The position numbers and the translations under genes are program-made. The notes beneath the pieces are model-generated. The model was not told the DNA's origin. It worked only from the letters and a program-made list of their open reading frames with translations, and ran no database searches. A DNA stretch of 22,500 bases from Prorocentrum cordatum (taxonomy: Eukaryota; Sar; Dinophyceae; Prorocentrales; Prorocentraceae): NCBI GenBank assembly GCA_963575745.1, contig CAUYUJ010019373.1, positions 1 through 22,500 of the forward strand. Direction: 5' to 3'. Below are positions 1 through 9,085 of this stretch, piece after piece (position 1 is the stretch's first letter; each line of letters begins with the position of its first letter).

Positions 1-30
1 TGCTGCCCCCCCGCCCCCCCCCATGTTGAG

Positions 31-157
31 GGGTTGCTTGGCCCAGCTCTCTTCTGCCCTCGAGGATGTGGAGACCGCCCTCCGAGACGACGGGGACTAC
101 TCCGCACTCCACCTGTCCCCGCGCGCGGCGGGCCTGCCGCGCCACGGGGGCTGCTAG
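31..157 (+). CDS. Probable last exon of an unrecognised gene (partial)
   Basis: The product is not recognised. A C-rich pyrimidine tract (1-22) leads to an AG at 29-30 followed by G, which is a plausible 3' splice site. The frame then reads about 41 residues to TAG at 155-157. The peptide has a mixed, protein-like composition, including an amphipathic acidic segment (SSALEDVETALRDDGDYSAL) and a basic C-terminus (AAGLPRHGGC). There is also an ATG at 23 in the same frame, so a 44-residue free ORF is the alternative. The rest of the gene would lie upstream of the window. No domain or motif can be named. Seen: acceptor, open frame and stop. Inferred: that it is an exon. Confidence 0.35.
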
Positions 158-829
158 TTGTTTGTCAATTCGGGCCTGCAGCTGCGATCCGTCGCCCGAG
201 TCTGCAAGGGCACGACCGAATTCGGGGCAGGCTTCAACACAGAGTGGGGCCGTGCTCTGTTCCTGCGCGGAGGCGCACGCGCGACGCCCCCTCTGGTCGT
301 CCGTGCACCCGTAGCGCAGGGACTGCATTTGGCAGTCGTGTCAGGTTGCAGCCATGTACCATTATGCAACGAGTTCAGTCGTTACGCTGCGCTAAGACTC
401 ATCGCCTACGGATGTGAGCATGCCATACGAGGTCGCATCTTATCACGCAGTGCTTTGGTGCATTGATTCGTAGAACGCCTCCAGCGTCCGTTCTTCGTCG
501 TGCTCTTGCCAAGCGCGCCAGGCTCGTTATGTATTCACACGACGGGGGCCGATCGCCACAGCGAGTTCCCATGCCGAGGCCAGGTTTCAGGTTTCGCTTG
601 TCTCAGACTGGTCACTATGTTGACCAGGCAAGGTTCTATCAAGCAGTCTGTTGCACAAAAGCAGAACTGTCGAAACGGGTTCGGCATTGGGCTGCGAATG
701 CTGTATCAACGCGCACAGTTTGAGTGCAAGTCTGCAGTACATGTCTTGAGCATCACCATGGCACTGGATGTTTCAGGATGCGCGGAGGTGAGAAGTCCCC
801 CCTGCACGCCAGGCGACTCTACATAATTG
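158..829. other. Unassigned sequence after the putative last exon
   Basis: About 670 bp of balanced-composition DNA. The short ORFs overlap in several frames and none has convincing protein-like composition. If 31-157 is a last exon, the first part would be its 3' untranslated region. No polyadenylation signal, RNA gene or repeat could be identified. Confidence 0.4.
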
Positions 830-847
830 GGTCTGGAGTTCCTATCA

Positions 848-1550
848 AGGTCTCCTCCTCCCTCTCCACCCTCATCACACCTCTCTCCTTCTCTCTCTGT
901 CTCGTCCTCCTCCCTTCTCCTTTTTTCCCTCCCTCCCTTGCTCCTCCTTTCTCCCTCCTCCCCCATCCTCTCCTGCCTCCTCTTCCCCCCCCCCTTCTTC
1001 TGCCTCCCTCCTGCCTCTTGCCTCCTCGGTCCTCCCTCCTTTGTCGGCTATCCCTCATCCCCCTGCCGCCCCGCGCCCTCTCCACCTCCCCCTCCCGCAC
1101 CGCGCCCCCTTTCGAGAGGGCACGCCCCTCGTTGGCTCGGCGTTGCTGGGCTGCTGAGCTGTCGGACGCCCGCTGTGCCCGCAGCATCAACATGTCACCT
1201 CGGTGGGATGACCTTCATCCATCCATCGATCCCTCATCCCTCATCCCTCATCCATCCTCACTCCTCACTCCTCCCTCTTCCCGCTCGCTTCCCCTTCTCT
1301 CTCCTGCCTTCTGCCTCCTCCCCTCATGCCTCCTGCCTCCCTCCCGCCCTCCTCCTGCCACTCGCCTCCCCCCTCCTCCTTCCTCCTTCGTCCCTCCCTC
1401 GTCCCTCCCTCTTCCCTTCGTCCCTCCCTGGTCCCTCGTCCCTCCCCCGTCCCTCCCTCGTTCATCCCTCGTGCTTCGTCCCCCCCTTGTCCCTCCTCCC
1501 TTCCCCCTCCTCCCTCCATCCTCCCGCGCCCCTCCCCATCCCTCCTCTGG
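848..1550 (+). repeat. Long CT-rich (TCC/CCCT) polypyrimidine tract
   Basis: Irregular runs of CTCCCTCC, TCCCTCCTC and TCGTCCCTCC dominate the plus strand, broken by a GC-rich island at about 1085-1200. The tract is stop-free in several frames, so it produces long Ser/Pro/Leu-rich ORFs that should not be read as genes. Parts have mirror symmetry of the kind that can form triplex (H-) DNA. It could equally be the polypyrimidine body of an intron. Confidence 0.8.
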
Positions 1551-2057
1551 GGTGCCGCGGCAGCAGGCGCCGCCACGACCTCTCAAGGAGGGGCCCGCTC
1601 CCGCGAGCGACGCCCCTGGGCGAGCCAGATCTCCCTGCCCCCAGGCCGTGGCGCCGAGGCCTCTCCCGTCCGCGCCGCTGCGGCGGCGCGCCCGCCCATG
1701 CCTCACGAGCGGTGCCTGCCGCCGGTCTCCACGCCGAAGAGGTGTCGGTGGCTCGCAGATGGGGGGCCGGGGGCAACGACGGGGGCCCGATAGCCCCCCG
1801 ACCTCTGCCCCCAATCGCCCAATCGCCCACGGAGCGCCGAGAGGGGCCCGAGGGCCCCGACCTGCCCAGGAGTCGTGGGGACTCGTTCTCGCGGGGGCCC
1901 CTCGCCGCTCTCTGTCGGCGAGGTGCTGCCGCTTCCGGGTCGATGCGCTCTCCCCCGTGCCAGCCCGCCCCTCGTTGCCCCCTCCTCGCAGCTGGGGGTG
2001 CCGGTGGCAACGTCAGGGGGTGTGCTGTCAGCACGCTGAGGCAAGGATCACCCTGTC
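1551..2057. other. GC-rich island, possible but unproven coding sequence
   Basis: About 500 bp of GC-rich, non-repetitive DNA between a polypyrimidine and a polypurine tract. It is open in two plus frames and at least one minus frame, so frame openness does not discriminate. The plus frame that continues into the exon-like segment at 2162-2290 has the most varied composition. Several AG and GC/GT dinucleotides could act as splice sites. No domain or motif is visible, so no product is proposed. Confidence 0.2.
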
Positions 2058-2164
2058 GGAGGAGGAGGAGGAGGGGGAGGAGGAGGAGGAGGAGGAGGAG
2101 GAGGAGGAGGAGGAGGAGGGAGGAGGATTTGAGGGGGAGGGGGGAGCAGGAGGAGGAGGAGGAG
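2058..2164 (+). repeat. (GGA)n polypurine microsatellite
   Basis: Near-perfect GGA/GAG trinucleotide repeats with G-rich interruptions. It is complementary in composition to the (TCC)n tract at 2320-2575, so the two tracts form an inverted pair around 2165-2319. Confidence 0.95.
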
Positions 2165-2290
2165 CTCCTGTGCTCGGGCCGCTCCCTCGACTGCCGTCCG
2201 GGGAGCCCGCTCGTGGCCGAGGCCGGCCGCGGCCAGAAGAGCGCGTTCGTGCCTTGCTCGGCGCTCCCTGTGGTAGCACGACGACTGTAG
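2162..2290 (+). CDS. Exon-like segment ending in a stop codon (unrecognised)
   Basis: The frame beginning ELLCSGRSLDCRPGSPLV runs to TAG at 2288-2290 and has varied, protein-like residue use (Cys, Asp, Lys, Phe), unlike the surrounding Glu/Arg-rich microsatellite translation. It lies between a (GGA)n and a (TCC)n tract. No domain is recognised. It could be the C-terminal exon of a gene whose earlier exons lie in 1551-2057 in the same frame, or it could be chance. The frame is also continuous with the upstream repeat, so the 5' boundary is unknown. Confidence 0.25.
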   Translation, partial: ELLCSGRSLDCRPGSPLVAEAGRGQKSAFVPCSALPVVARRL

Positions 2291-2319
2291 GCTCAAGTGG
2301 GGGATGCATCGACCCCCAA

Positions 2320-2575
2320 TCCTCCTCCTCCTCCTGCTCCTCCTCCTCCTCCTCCTCCTCCTCCTCCCCTCCTCCTCTCCTCCTCCTCCCTACTCCTCCT
2401 CCCTCCTCCTCCCGCCTCCCCCTTCTCCCCCCCCCCACATCCCTCCTCCTCCTCCTCGCCTCCTCATCCTCTCCTCCCCTCCCTCCCTCCCTCCCTCCCT
2501 CCCTCCATCCCTTACCTCCCTCCTCCCTCCCTCCCCCCTCCCCTCCCTCCCTCCCTCCCTCCCTCCCCCTCCCTA
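2320..2575 (+). repeat. (TCC)n / (CCCT)n polypyrimidine tract
   Basis: CTCCTCC repeats pass into TCCC tetranucleotide repeats and end in CCTAG at 2572-2576. The end resembles a polypyrimidine tract plus 3' splice site. It is complementary to the (GGA)n tract 155 bp upstream. Confidence 0.95.
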
Positions 2576-2576
2576 G

Positions 2577-2699
2577 CAACTCCGCGATCTGGGGCCCGAG
2601 AGCCCGTCCCGCCCGGGAGCGTGCGGTTTCGGCGTCGGCGGCCCGTCGCCGACTGGCAGTGTGACTATCACGGGTCCCAGGTCGAGGCTTCCCCCCTGA
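2577..2699 (+). CDS. Possible 3'-terminal exon (unrecognised)
   Basis: A very long pyrimidine run ends in CCTAG, and the sequence after it is open for about 40 codons to TGA at 2697-2699. The peptide starts QLRDLGPESPSRPGACG and ends TGPRSRLPP. It is Gly/Pro/Ser-rich without being a microsatellite translation. No motif is recognised. A second frame across the same bases (beginning near ATPRSGAREPVPPGS) also stays open much further downstream, so the frame choice is uncertain. The support is the splice acceptor context plus composition only. Confidence 0.22.
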   Translation, partial: QLRDLGPESPSRPGACGFGVGGPSPTGSVTITGPRSRLPP

Positions 2700-2818
2700 G
2701 CCTCTCCCCCCCTGAGCGTTCCACCGCAAAGATGGGGTCCAGGGAGCGAGTCTGGCCGAGTGTTCATGTTTCCCTCTCCCAGGGGCCGCTTGGAGCGATT
2801 CTCCCCGTACCCCTGCCC

Positions 2819-2947
2819 GAGGAGGATGAGGAGGTGGAGGAGGAGGAGGAGGAACACGAGGAGGAGGAGGAGGAGGAGGAGGAGGAACATGATGAGGAGG
2901 AACAGAAGGAGGAGGAGGAGGAGAAATTGCACGAGGAGGAGGAGGAC
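2819..2947 (+). repeat. (GGA)n polypurine tract, interrupted
   Basis: GGAGGAGGA repeats with AACA, ATGA and AAATTGCAC interruptions. It encodes only Glu-rich or Arg-rich low-complexity peptides on the plus strand. Confidence 0.95.
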
Positions 2948-3726
2948 ATTAGTCACCCTCATTGCTTACAGCACTGTGACTGTGACTGGGCCTGGCGCTG
3001 CCGGCTTAGAGATATAGGTTCGGGTGGTGGGGCCTCGTTGCAGGGTCTGATGGGCCAAGTGGGGGGCGAGAGATTCTGCAGGGCCTCGTCTCCACGAGTT
3101 ATCACGCCGAGTGCGCTTAGCTTGCCATGCGCTACCTCCCATTCGCCAGCTTGCGCCTGCAGAGAAGCAGGGCCAGCCAGCCCAGACTGTGCCAGCCCAT
3201 CCCGACTTTCGTGCTCGCTGTGCACTCGCTCTTTGCTCTTTGAGGGTCCAGTCTGTCTTATCTGCTTCGCTCTACTTCTCTCTTTCTGCATTGGCACAGC
3301 TGGCCTGGATTAAAAGATGGGGGGATGTGGTGATTATCCTTATCGTATGGGTAGGACGGGTGGGGGACAGGAGACACAGGGCAGCCTCTCACTACGTGTC
3401 GCCTGTTAGCTATGCGTGGTGACAATTCACTCCTTTTACTTGCGGGAGGAGGCGGGAAGTCTTTCCAACCGGACCACCTGCAGCTGTAGCTAGTCTCCCT
3501 CGTTCGGTACCTCCCTCTACATGTTATGTAAGCTTGGACTGGTAGCCCTCACCTCCTCGTGCCGCCGACCGGATTACTCTCGCCCTCTTGGGCTGCTATT
3601 TTTCGCCTGCCTCATAGCCTGTTTTTTTCTGCACCCGTCCGCGGCCTTTGCCTTTACCGCAGCGTTAAGTCGTGTTTCTTGCACCCATGCATGCTCCAGC
3701 CTGCCACCTCTAGTTGGTCTAACGTC
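2948..3726. other. Unassigned single-copy-looking sequence
   Basis: About 780 bp without an obvious repeat. A plus frame stays open to 3313 downstream of the Glu-rich tract, but it is Cys/Ser/Leu-rich, has overlapping rivals, and shows no recognisable domain. No RNA gene or promoter element could be supported. Confidence 0.4.
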
Positions 3727-3813
3727 AAAAAGGAGAAGGAGGACGAGGAGGAAAAGGAGGGGAGGAGGATGACGGAGGAGGAGAGGGAGGTGGAGGATGA
3801 AGAGGATGAAAGC
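3727..3813 (+). repeat. AGG/GAGGA purine tract
   Basis: Imperfect GGA/AGGA repeats with AAA and GAT interruptions. Confidence 0.85.
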
Positions 3814-4097
3814 GACACCAATACCAGAATCGCTCCCAGGCTGCACCTGGGAGGGCTGTGACTTGGCGCGTACGGTAGGTTCGCGCCGCGTCGCCGCGGT
3901 GGTGACGACCCCAGTGAGGGCGCTCAAGTCGGAACGCCGCCAGCGGCCCAGAATCGGCCACTAGCGAACGATCTGTCCCATCAGAGAGCCATGATCCTTC
4001 GAGGTGGAACGACCCACGGGGTGTCAGAGACGGCGTCACGGCGACGCGACCCTGCCGATCGTCCCTCGTGGGCGCCCCGCCTCTGCGCCCCCCCCCC

Positions 4098-4342
4098 CTC
4101 CTCCTCCTCCTCCTTCCTCCTCATCCTCCTCCTCCTCCTCATCCTCCTCCTCCTCCTCCTCCTCCTCTCCTCCTCCTCCTCTCCTCCTCCTCCTCCTCCT
4201 CATCCTACTCCTCTCCTCCTCTCCTCCTCCTCCTCCTCCTCCTCCTCCTCCTCCTCCTCCTCCCCTTCCTCTCCTCCTCCTCTCCTCCTCCTCCTCCTCC
4301 TCCTCTCTTCCTCCCCTCCTCTCCTCCCTCCATCCTCCTCCG
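4098..4342 (+). repeat. (CTC)n polypyrimidine microsatellite
   Basis: About 245 bp of CTCCTC repeats with a few CAT interruptions. It sits immediately upstream of the exon-like segment at 4356. All plus frames are open, giving poly-Ser, poly-Leu and poly-Pro ORFs. Confidence 0.95.
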
Positions 4343-4355
4343 CCTACTCCGAGAG

Positions 4356-4476
4356 GTGGCGGCCGGCCGCCCCCGCCGGCGTGTGGGTCTTCGACGACCC
4401 CGCCGAGCCCGAGAGCCGCGGCGCCCGGGTGCCCGCGGGCGCGCTGGACCCGGGCGGGGACCACACGCTCGTGCAG
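4356..4476 (+). CDS. Candidate internal exon (unrecognised)
   Basis: After the (CTC)n tract, GAGAG|G gives an AG|G acceptor at 4354-4356. One frame then reads about 40 residues, including GVWVFDDPAEPESRGARVP and GALDPGGDHTLVQ. This is far more protein-like than the Arg/Pro-rich rival frames. It ends in CAG|GC at 4474-4478, a GC-type donor like the one supported in the helicase gene at 14440. A second (CTC)n tract follows at 4551. No domain is recognised. Seen: frame, splice-like dinucleotides and flanking tracts. Inferred: exon status. Confidence 0.28.
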
Positions 4477-4550
4477 GCCCCCCCTGTCTGGGGGGCCCCC
4501 TCGGCCTCGCGCTGCTCTGCGTCTTCGGGGGAGGAGTGCTGGTCCCCGCG

Positions 4551-4645
4551 TCCTCCTCTCCTCTCCTCCTCTCCTCTCCTCCTCCTCCTCCTCCTCCTCC
4601 TCCTCCTCCGCCTCCTCCTCCTCCTCCTCCTCCTCCTCCTCCTCC
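4551..4645 (+). repeat. (CTC)n polypyrimidine microsatellite
   Basis: Near-perfect CTC/TCC trinucleotide repeat with one CGC interruption. With 4098-4342 it brackets the candidate exon 4356-4476. Confidence 0.95.
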
Positions 4646-4669
4646 CGTTTGTCCCGTGAGCGGCAGTCC

Positions 4670-4775
4670 TCTCCCGCACTTCGGCGCGGGTCGGGCACGG
4701 ACTCGGCGTGAGGTCGGCGCGGATTCGGCACGGAGATTCGACGTCTTCGACAGGGGTTCGACGCTGTTGCGGCGC
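4670..4775 (+). repeat. Degenerate ~11-12-bp repeat (TCGGCGCGGAT-like)
   Basis: Variants of TTCGGCRCGG and TTCGACG recur about every 11-12 bp, too diverged for a clean consensus. Confidence 0.5.
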
Positions 4776-4892
4776 GGCCCTGTAGGGGCTTCTCCCCAAT
4801 GAGGAAAATCATGGAGGCCTCGCGCGGCTCTCAATAGTTGTATAGTCTAGTCCACATGACCGCCCCTTTGGATACGGGACGACGTTCGCGCG

Positions 4893-4990
4893 GCGATGCT
4901 CCGACGTGAGTCCGACGTAAATCCAACGTCAATCCGACGCAGTCCGACGTGAGCCCGACGCAAGTCCGTCGTGGACCCGACGTAAACTGG
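4893..4990 (+). repeat. Degenerate ~11-bp tandem repeat (GTCCGACGTGA-like)
   Basis: TCCGACGTGAG, TCCGACGTAAA, TCCAACGTCAA, TCCGACGCAG and related variants follow one another about nine times. Confidence 0.7.
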
Positions 4991-5227
4991 GCCTCAGGTT
5001 GCCGCGCGAGACCTCCAGGATCTTCTGATCAGCATCGTCCAACCCATCCCAGTCCCCATCCCCGTTGGTCCATGGCATTTCAGCCCCGCCAGCCCACCCT
5101 CCCAGGTGGGGATAGGCTCCGCAGAACCCGAAGGGACAGGCATATATGATCCTGGGTTGAGGATTCACAGCCCTCCCCCAGATGGGATGGGTCCCAGGGT
5201 TCCAAAGCCCCCCCCCCCGCAGATGCG

Positions 5228-5330
5228 ATGGGGGGTGGAGCGACGGCGGCGACGGCGACGGCGACGACGACGGCGGCGGCGACGGCGACAACGACGATGA
5301 CGACGGCGACGACGACGACGACGAACCGAC
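5228..5330 (+). repeat. (GAC/GGC)n trinucleotide tract
   Basis: Alternating GACGGC, GACGAC and GACGAT units. The three plus frames translate to Arg-rich, Asp/Gly-rich and Thr/Ala-rich runs, so ORFs crossing it are low-complexity artefacts. Confidence 0.9.
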
Positions 5331-5880
5331 AACGACAAACCACCCTACACCCAACATGGGGAGGGGGAGGCTCCGGCACCCCCCACCACGCCGCGCCCAC
5401 ATGGGAAGGCGATCCCATTCGCGAGGCCATCTCACGGGCGTGCTCATGCAGCCGGAGGGGGTGCGATCCCATTAGCATTGGGGGGGGGGGTGCGGGAGCC
5501 CTGGATCGCATGTTCCCAGCTGGGTGGGTCAGTCGGCCAGTGGGGCCAAGGCCACACCTGAAGCCGCGCCGCGTGTCCGTGGGCACATGGGCAATGGCAC
5601 CAGCGTGCGTGGGTGTGCAGTGAACCTCCGAGAGTTTATCCAGCTGCCTCCGGCAAACCCCGCCACCGTGCATGCGCAACAGCGCAGCAGGATAGAGGCT
5701 GAGTGTAGGAACGGCGCAATTCCGACGAGTGGTCTGAATTTGGACGGGCCGTGAACTCGGCCTCGTTTTGGCCCGCGCCGTAGGAAGATTGTCGAGTTCA
5801 CGCCCCGCGGCAGTCAAGCGATTGGTCTGAATTGTGGAGGTTCGTGATCTCGACCGCGTCTTCGTCCGCGTGGTAATTAG
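5331..5880. other. Unassigned sequence
   Basis: About 550 bp between two microsatellites. A minus-strand frame stays open across most of it, but it is joined to poly-Ser and poly-Val microsatellite translations and shows no domain. No RNA gene or regulatory element was recognised. Confidence 0.4.
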
Positions 5881-5941
5881 GGAGGAGGAGGAGGAGGAGG
5901 AGGAGGAGGAGGAGGAGGAGGAGGAGGAGGAGGAAGAGGAG
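5881..5941 (+). repeat. (GGA)n microsatellite
   Basis: About 20 GGA/GAG units in succession. Confidence 0.97.
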
Positions 5942-5964
5942 ATAATGCGGACGAGGAGAAAAAG

Positions 5965-6460
5965 TCTTCTTGGGACTCTTTTGGGGACTTCTGGGAGCCT
6001 CCTGACGACCTCTTGGGGGCGCATTGGTGGTCTCCTGGGGCCTCTTGGGGGCCTCTTTGGGGGGCTGTCCTAGGAAATTCTTGGCCCGTCTCTCTGGGCC
6101 GTCTTGGTGGCTTCTTGGGTCGTTTCAGGGCTGTCTTGGAGCCCTCTTGGGAGCCTTTTGGGCGATCTTCTTTCGGAGGCCTCTTGGGCCGTCTTGGGCG
6201 GTCGGAAACCCCCAAAGGCGAGAACTTCAAAATCCTTTAAAAAACTTGAGGGACATCAGAGGTTTTCGCTTCTGCGGGCTCTGCAGAAGGGCCTCTTTTG
6301 GAGCCCTCTTAGGCTGTCTTGGGGGTCTCTTGAGGTGCCTGGAGGCCGTCTTGGGAGCCTCTTGCGCCGTCTCAGGCCATCCTGGGCTGTCCTGGTGTCA
6401 TCTTGGCTGCCCGGGAAGCCGTCTTGGAGGCCATCCTGGCCGTCCTGAAGCCGAAGAGAG
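5965..6460 (+). repeat. Degenerate CTTGGG / GCCGTCTTGG repeat field
   Basis: Variants of TCTTGGG, GGCCTCTTGG and GGCCGTCTTGG recur every ~9-18 bp over roughly 500 bp, broken at about 6195-6290 by a less repetitive stretch. Both strands give long low-complexity ORFs (Gly/Leu/Trp on plus, Pro/Lys/Arg/Ser on minus) that are side effects of the repeat. Confidence 0.75.
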
Positions 6461-7677
6461 CGCCGGAGAGCAAATTTCGAGGGGACGATTTTTCCAAGGG
6501 ACGCGTGCGCCGACGGGCGGGCTCGGCCCCAGGAAGCTCGTAAACAGTTTCCTGACAACAGACAAGCATTCTAACGCGCCCACGCTGTGCGGGCACGGTG
6601 ACGGATGCACATATTGTTCCCCACATTCCGAGTGGCGTTCCTGCTTTCTCAGGCCCTCCTCCACTCCTCCTCCTCATCCTCATCTTTCACATCCTGGCTG
6701 TGTGTGCGTGTGTGTGTTATCGTCTTTTCGCAGTCCTCTCAGAGTGCCAGCGTGCTACAGGCGCACCTTCATCCCTTGCAGGGACGTCAGTCCATCCTGG
6801 CGACAGTAGGTTTCTTCGTTCGTATCGCGCGCCCAGTACCTGCCTTCGCATCGAGAGCGCGCCCCAGCTGGAGCCCCCCTGCATGGTAAATTTCCGACAG
6901 CACGGTTTATTCTGACGGGCCTCCGGCGCCGTGAAGCATCACGGTGGTCACGTTTTTTGCGCCATCTCTTCTCTTGGAGGCCCGTTTTGGGTCCTGAGGC
7001 CAAAACGATTCAGGGTGAAGAACGATCCAAGAAATCCGCGCCGGCCTTCGAATGTTTGTTCGTTTTCGGTGACGTTTCTTGTTCATCTAGGTCCCAGGTC
7101 GCACAAACAAGTCACGTTATCGGATTTTGATTTTTGGGGTCGGGGGCCTCAGCGGGGACATCGGTAAAAGTCCGACCTCTGGATGCAACGACGCTTTTTG
7201 CTCTGTCCTGGCCCCTTGGCGTCGAGTGTGCTGGAGGCAACAGCAGGCGTATGGATACAGCTGACACGAGGGCTAGGCGCAACCGAAGCTGTGGAGGGGT
7301 ACTCCGCCGCTCTTCGTGCGTGGGATCTTCACCCTGGAATGCTCTTCGATTCGGACCTCGGTCGTGGGCCTTCGGCGACGGGGAGCGTGTTCTTGACCTG
7401 CGTTCTCCCCAAGCTGCTGGCTGTCCCCCTTCCTGGCCCCTTGGCCTTCCCCGCCGTTCCTGCCTCCCTTCTTGTCCCTCTCGTTGCCTGGCTGTCTGGG
7501 TCTCGTGGTCGTGTCCAGTCGGTGGCTGCCCGACCGCCGCGTCGCGATGATTCTTCGATTCGAACTGCTCGGGGGGCATCCTCGGCCACCTCGCGTCGCG
7601 AGCTCTGACCAGATGGGCGCGGGGCTGCCTGTTGGTGGAGACCGCATAAAGAGCGTGGCCACGTCTCGACCACCCAG
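6461..7677. other. Unassigned sequence upstream of the PH-domain gene
   Basis: About 1.2 kb of mostly non-repetitive DNA, apart from short TCC runs near 6655-6685 and a GT-rich patch near 6700. Overlapping ORFs on both strands have no recognised motif. It may contain intron or 5' sequence of the gene at 7678-8372, but no exon could be supported. Confidence 0.4.
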
Positions 7678-8372
7678 CGTCGGCCGACGAGGGGAGCCGC
7701 GGCGCCGGGCGCCCCGAGGTCGGGGGCCTCGGCATCCTGGTGCCGCCCGGCGGCACGGACGGCGCGCGCTGCGTGCGCCTGCTGGAGAGCCAGCCCGCGG
7801 CCGAGCTGTACCGCAGGGAGGCGGAGAGCAGCGGCGCGGCGCTGGTGGGCGGAGCCCCGGGGGGAAGAGCTACTTCGGCTCCTGCGCGAGGGGGCCGCGG
7901 CCCAGGGAGGCGTGGGAGCGGCGCCACGGGGGAGGGCTCTGTGGAGGACCCGGGCGGAGCCAGGTAGGTGGGGGGGGGCGGGGCCGGGGGGAGGAGGAGC
8001 GAACGGAGGGCTCCGAGCTCTGGGACACAGATCTGTGCAAGATACGAAAGCTACACAGCTGCCGATGCCCTTGTCTCGGGTGTCCGTTCGGATTGCTTGG
8101 GTCGGCGCTGGACCTCTGATAGTTTCTGCTTGTGCGATTCTTTTCGTTTCCTCTAGGTGGCGGAGCTCCAGCGAGAGGTCGTTCGCCTCCGGCGAATCAC
8201 GTCGCAGAGCAGCGGCCAGACGATCCTGCTCAAGGAGGGCCCCCTGATGCGCTTTCGGGAGACGATGCTGTCGTCGGGCTGGTCCGAGCGGTACTTCGAG
8301 ATCCGCACGCACGGCGACCAGGCCGTCCTCCGCTGCCTGAGGGGCCCGAAGCAGCGGAAGGTCCGCATGGAG
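7678..8372 (+). CDS. Partial PH-domain protein gene, two exons
   Basis: Exon 2 (8157-8372, 72 codons) begins after TTTCCTCTAG with a short coiled-coil-like segment (VAELQREVVRLRR). It then has the first half of a pleckstrin-homology domain: KEGPLMRF, the typical SERYFEIR strand, AVLRCLRG and KQRKVRME. PH domains bind phosphoinositides or proteins and recruit their hosts to membranes; the specific role here is unknown. The exon probably ends at GAG|GTCACT (8372/8373). Exon 1 in matching phase starts after CCACCCAG (7677) and encodes GGLGILVPPGGTDGARCVRL then LLESQPAAELYRRE. It could end at 7820 (GC donor), giving YRRE-VAELQRE, or at 7844 (GT donor). The good-looking CAG|GTAGGT at 7963 fits only a less protein-like frame. 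The second half of the PH domain is not found with confidence; AG at 8678-8679 is one possible acceptor. Confidence 0.55.
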
Positions 8373-8394
8373 GTCACTATTTCGTCGGAGTGCA

Positions 8395-8530
8395 GGAGTC
8401 CAGCTCCCAGGAGAAGGAGGATGATGATGGCAGGGGGGAGGGGGGACAAGAGGAGGGGAGAGGAAGGGAGGGATGGAGGGAGGGAGGAGGAGGGGGGGAG
8501 GATGGGGATGTGGGTGTGGATGATGATGTT
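8395..8530 (+). repeat. G/A-rich tract with GGA, GAT and GGGA runs
   Basis: It follows the PH exon directly and is probably intronic. It is purine-rich on the plus strand and ends in a GAT/GTG-rich patch. Confidence 0.8.
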
Positions 8531-8904
8531 GTCGAAGTTTCACGTCTCAAGAATGATTGCTGTTGATCCCCGCTACCGGTGCCCGCTATGATTTGTCTAT
8601 GTTTTTTCAATGCGCCCCTGGGGTTCGTACCCTGATTTTTTGGTCGAGGAAAGTCTTCCTGCTCAACCTGCGCCCCCAGCCCCGTGGACTACAAGAACAG
8701 CAATCATTTTAAGACTGTTGGCTCTGATATTGCCGCGTGCCATTCAACACGTATATCCCAAACTCTCGGTGCCCGCCCTCTTCGTCTTCGATCTTCTTCT
8801 TTCGGGGGTATGTCTTCCTTACCTGCCACGTGCATGTAGTGCAGCCCTCAAAGCAGGGGAAGAGAGGACGGATGGAAAAGGGAGAGAGGAGGATGGTGCA
8901 CGAG
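8531..8904. other. Unassigned, possibly intronic or downstream sequence of the PH-domain gene
   Basis: This contains a pyrimidine-rich AG at 8678-8679 followed by an open stretch (VDYKNSNHFKT), which might be the next exon but has no confirming motif. Nothing else was recognised. Confidence 0.3.
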
Positions 8905-9085
8905 AGAATTAGCAGGAGGGGGGACAGGAGCAGAAAACCCGTGGCAGAACCAGACGGGCATATCGGGCGGGCAGACCCCAGCGGGCGGGTCGAAAAGGCG
9001 GGCCCAGGCGGCCAGGTCGAGCAGGCGGGTTGCTGAAGCGTGCGTCTTGCAAGAATCGCGAGGAAGTCTCGAGCGATAGCGCGAT
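8905..9085 (-). repeat. Left arm of a long-range inverted repeat
   Basis: The reverse complement of this stretch matches 21697-21880 with an estimated 85-90% identity by eye. Shared blocks include ACTTGGGAATCGCGCTA, CGCTCGAGACTTCCTCGCGA, GACGCACGCTTCAGCAACCC and GCCGCCTGGGCCCGCC. The two arms are about 12.6 kb apart and bracket the whole satellite/B region. Confidence 0.8.

Noticed and set aside
2284-2298. Dinoflagellate spliced-leader relic (GTAGGCTCAAG)
   Set aside because: It shares only GGCTCAAG plus a few upstream bases, and the central ATTTT block is missing. It is too short to support.
724-2664. 646-codon plus-strand ORF and its overlapping 487-codon rival
   Set aside because: Most of the length is translation of CT-rich and GGA microsatellites in frames that lack stops by composition. 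Only short islands within them look protein-like, and those are listed separately.
5030-5085. EF-hand or dockerin-like loop on the minus strand (TNGDGDWDGLDDADQK)
   Set aside because: The first acidic ligand position is not conserved. There is no second loop, and the flanking sequence is low complexity.
5080-6024. 314-codon minus-strand ORF with poly-Ser and poly-Val/Ala runs
   Set aside because: The runs are microsatellite translations. The connecting segments show no domain and overlap other open frames.
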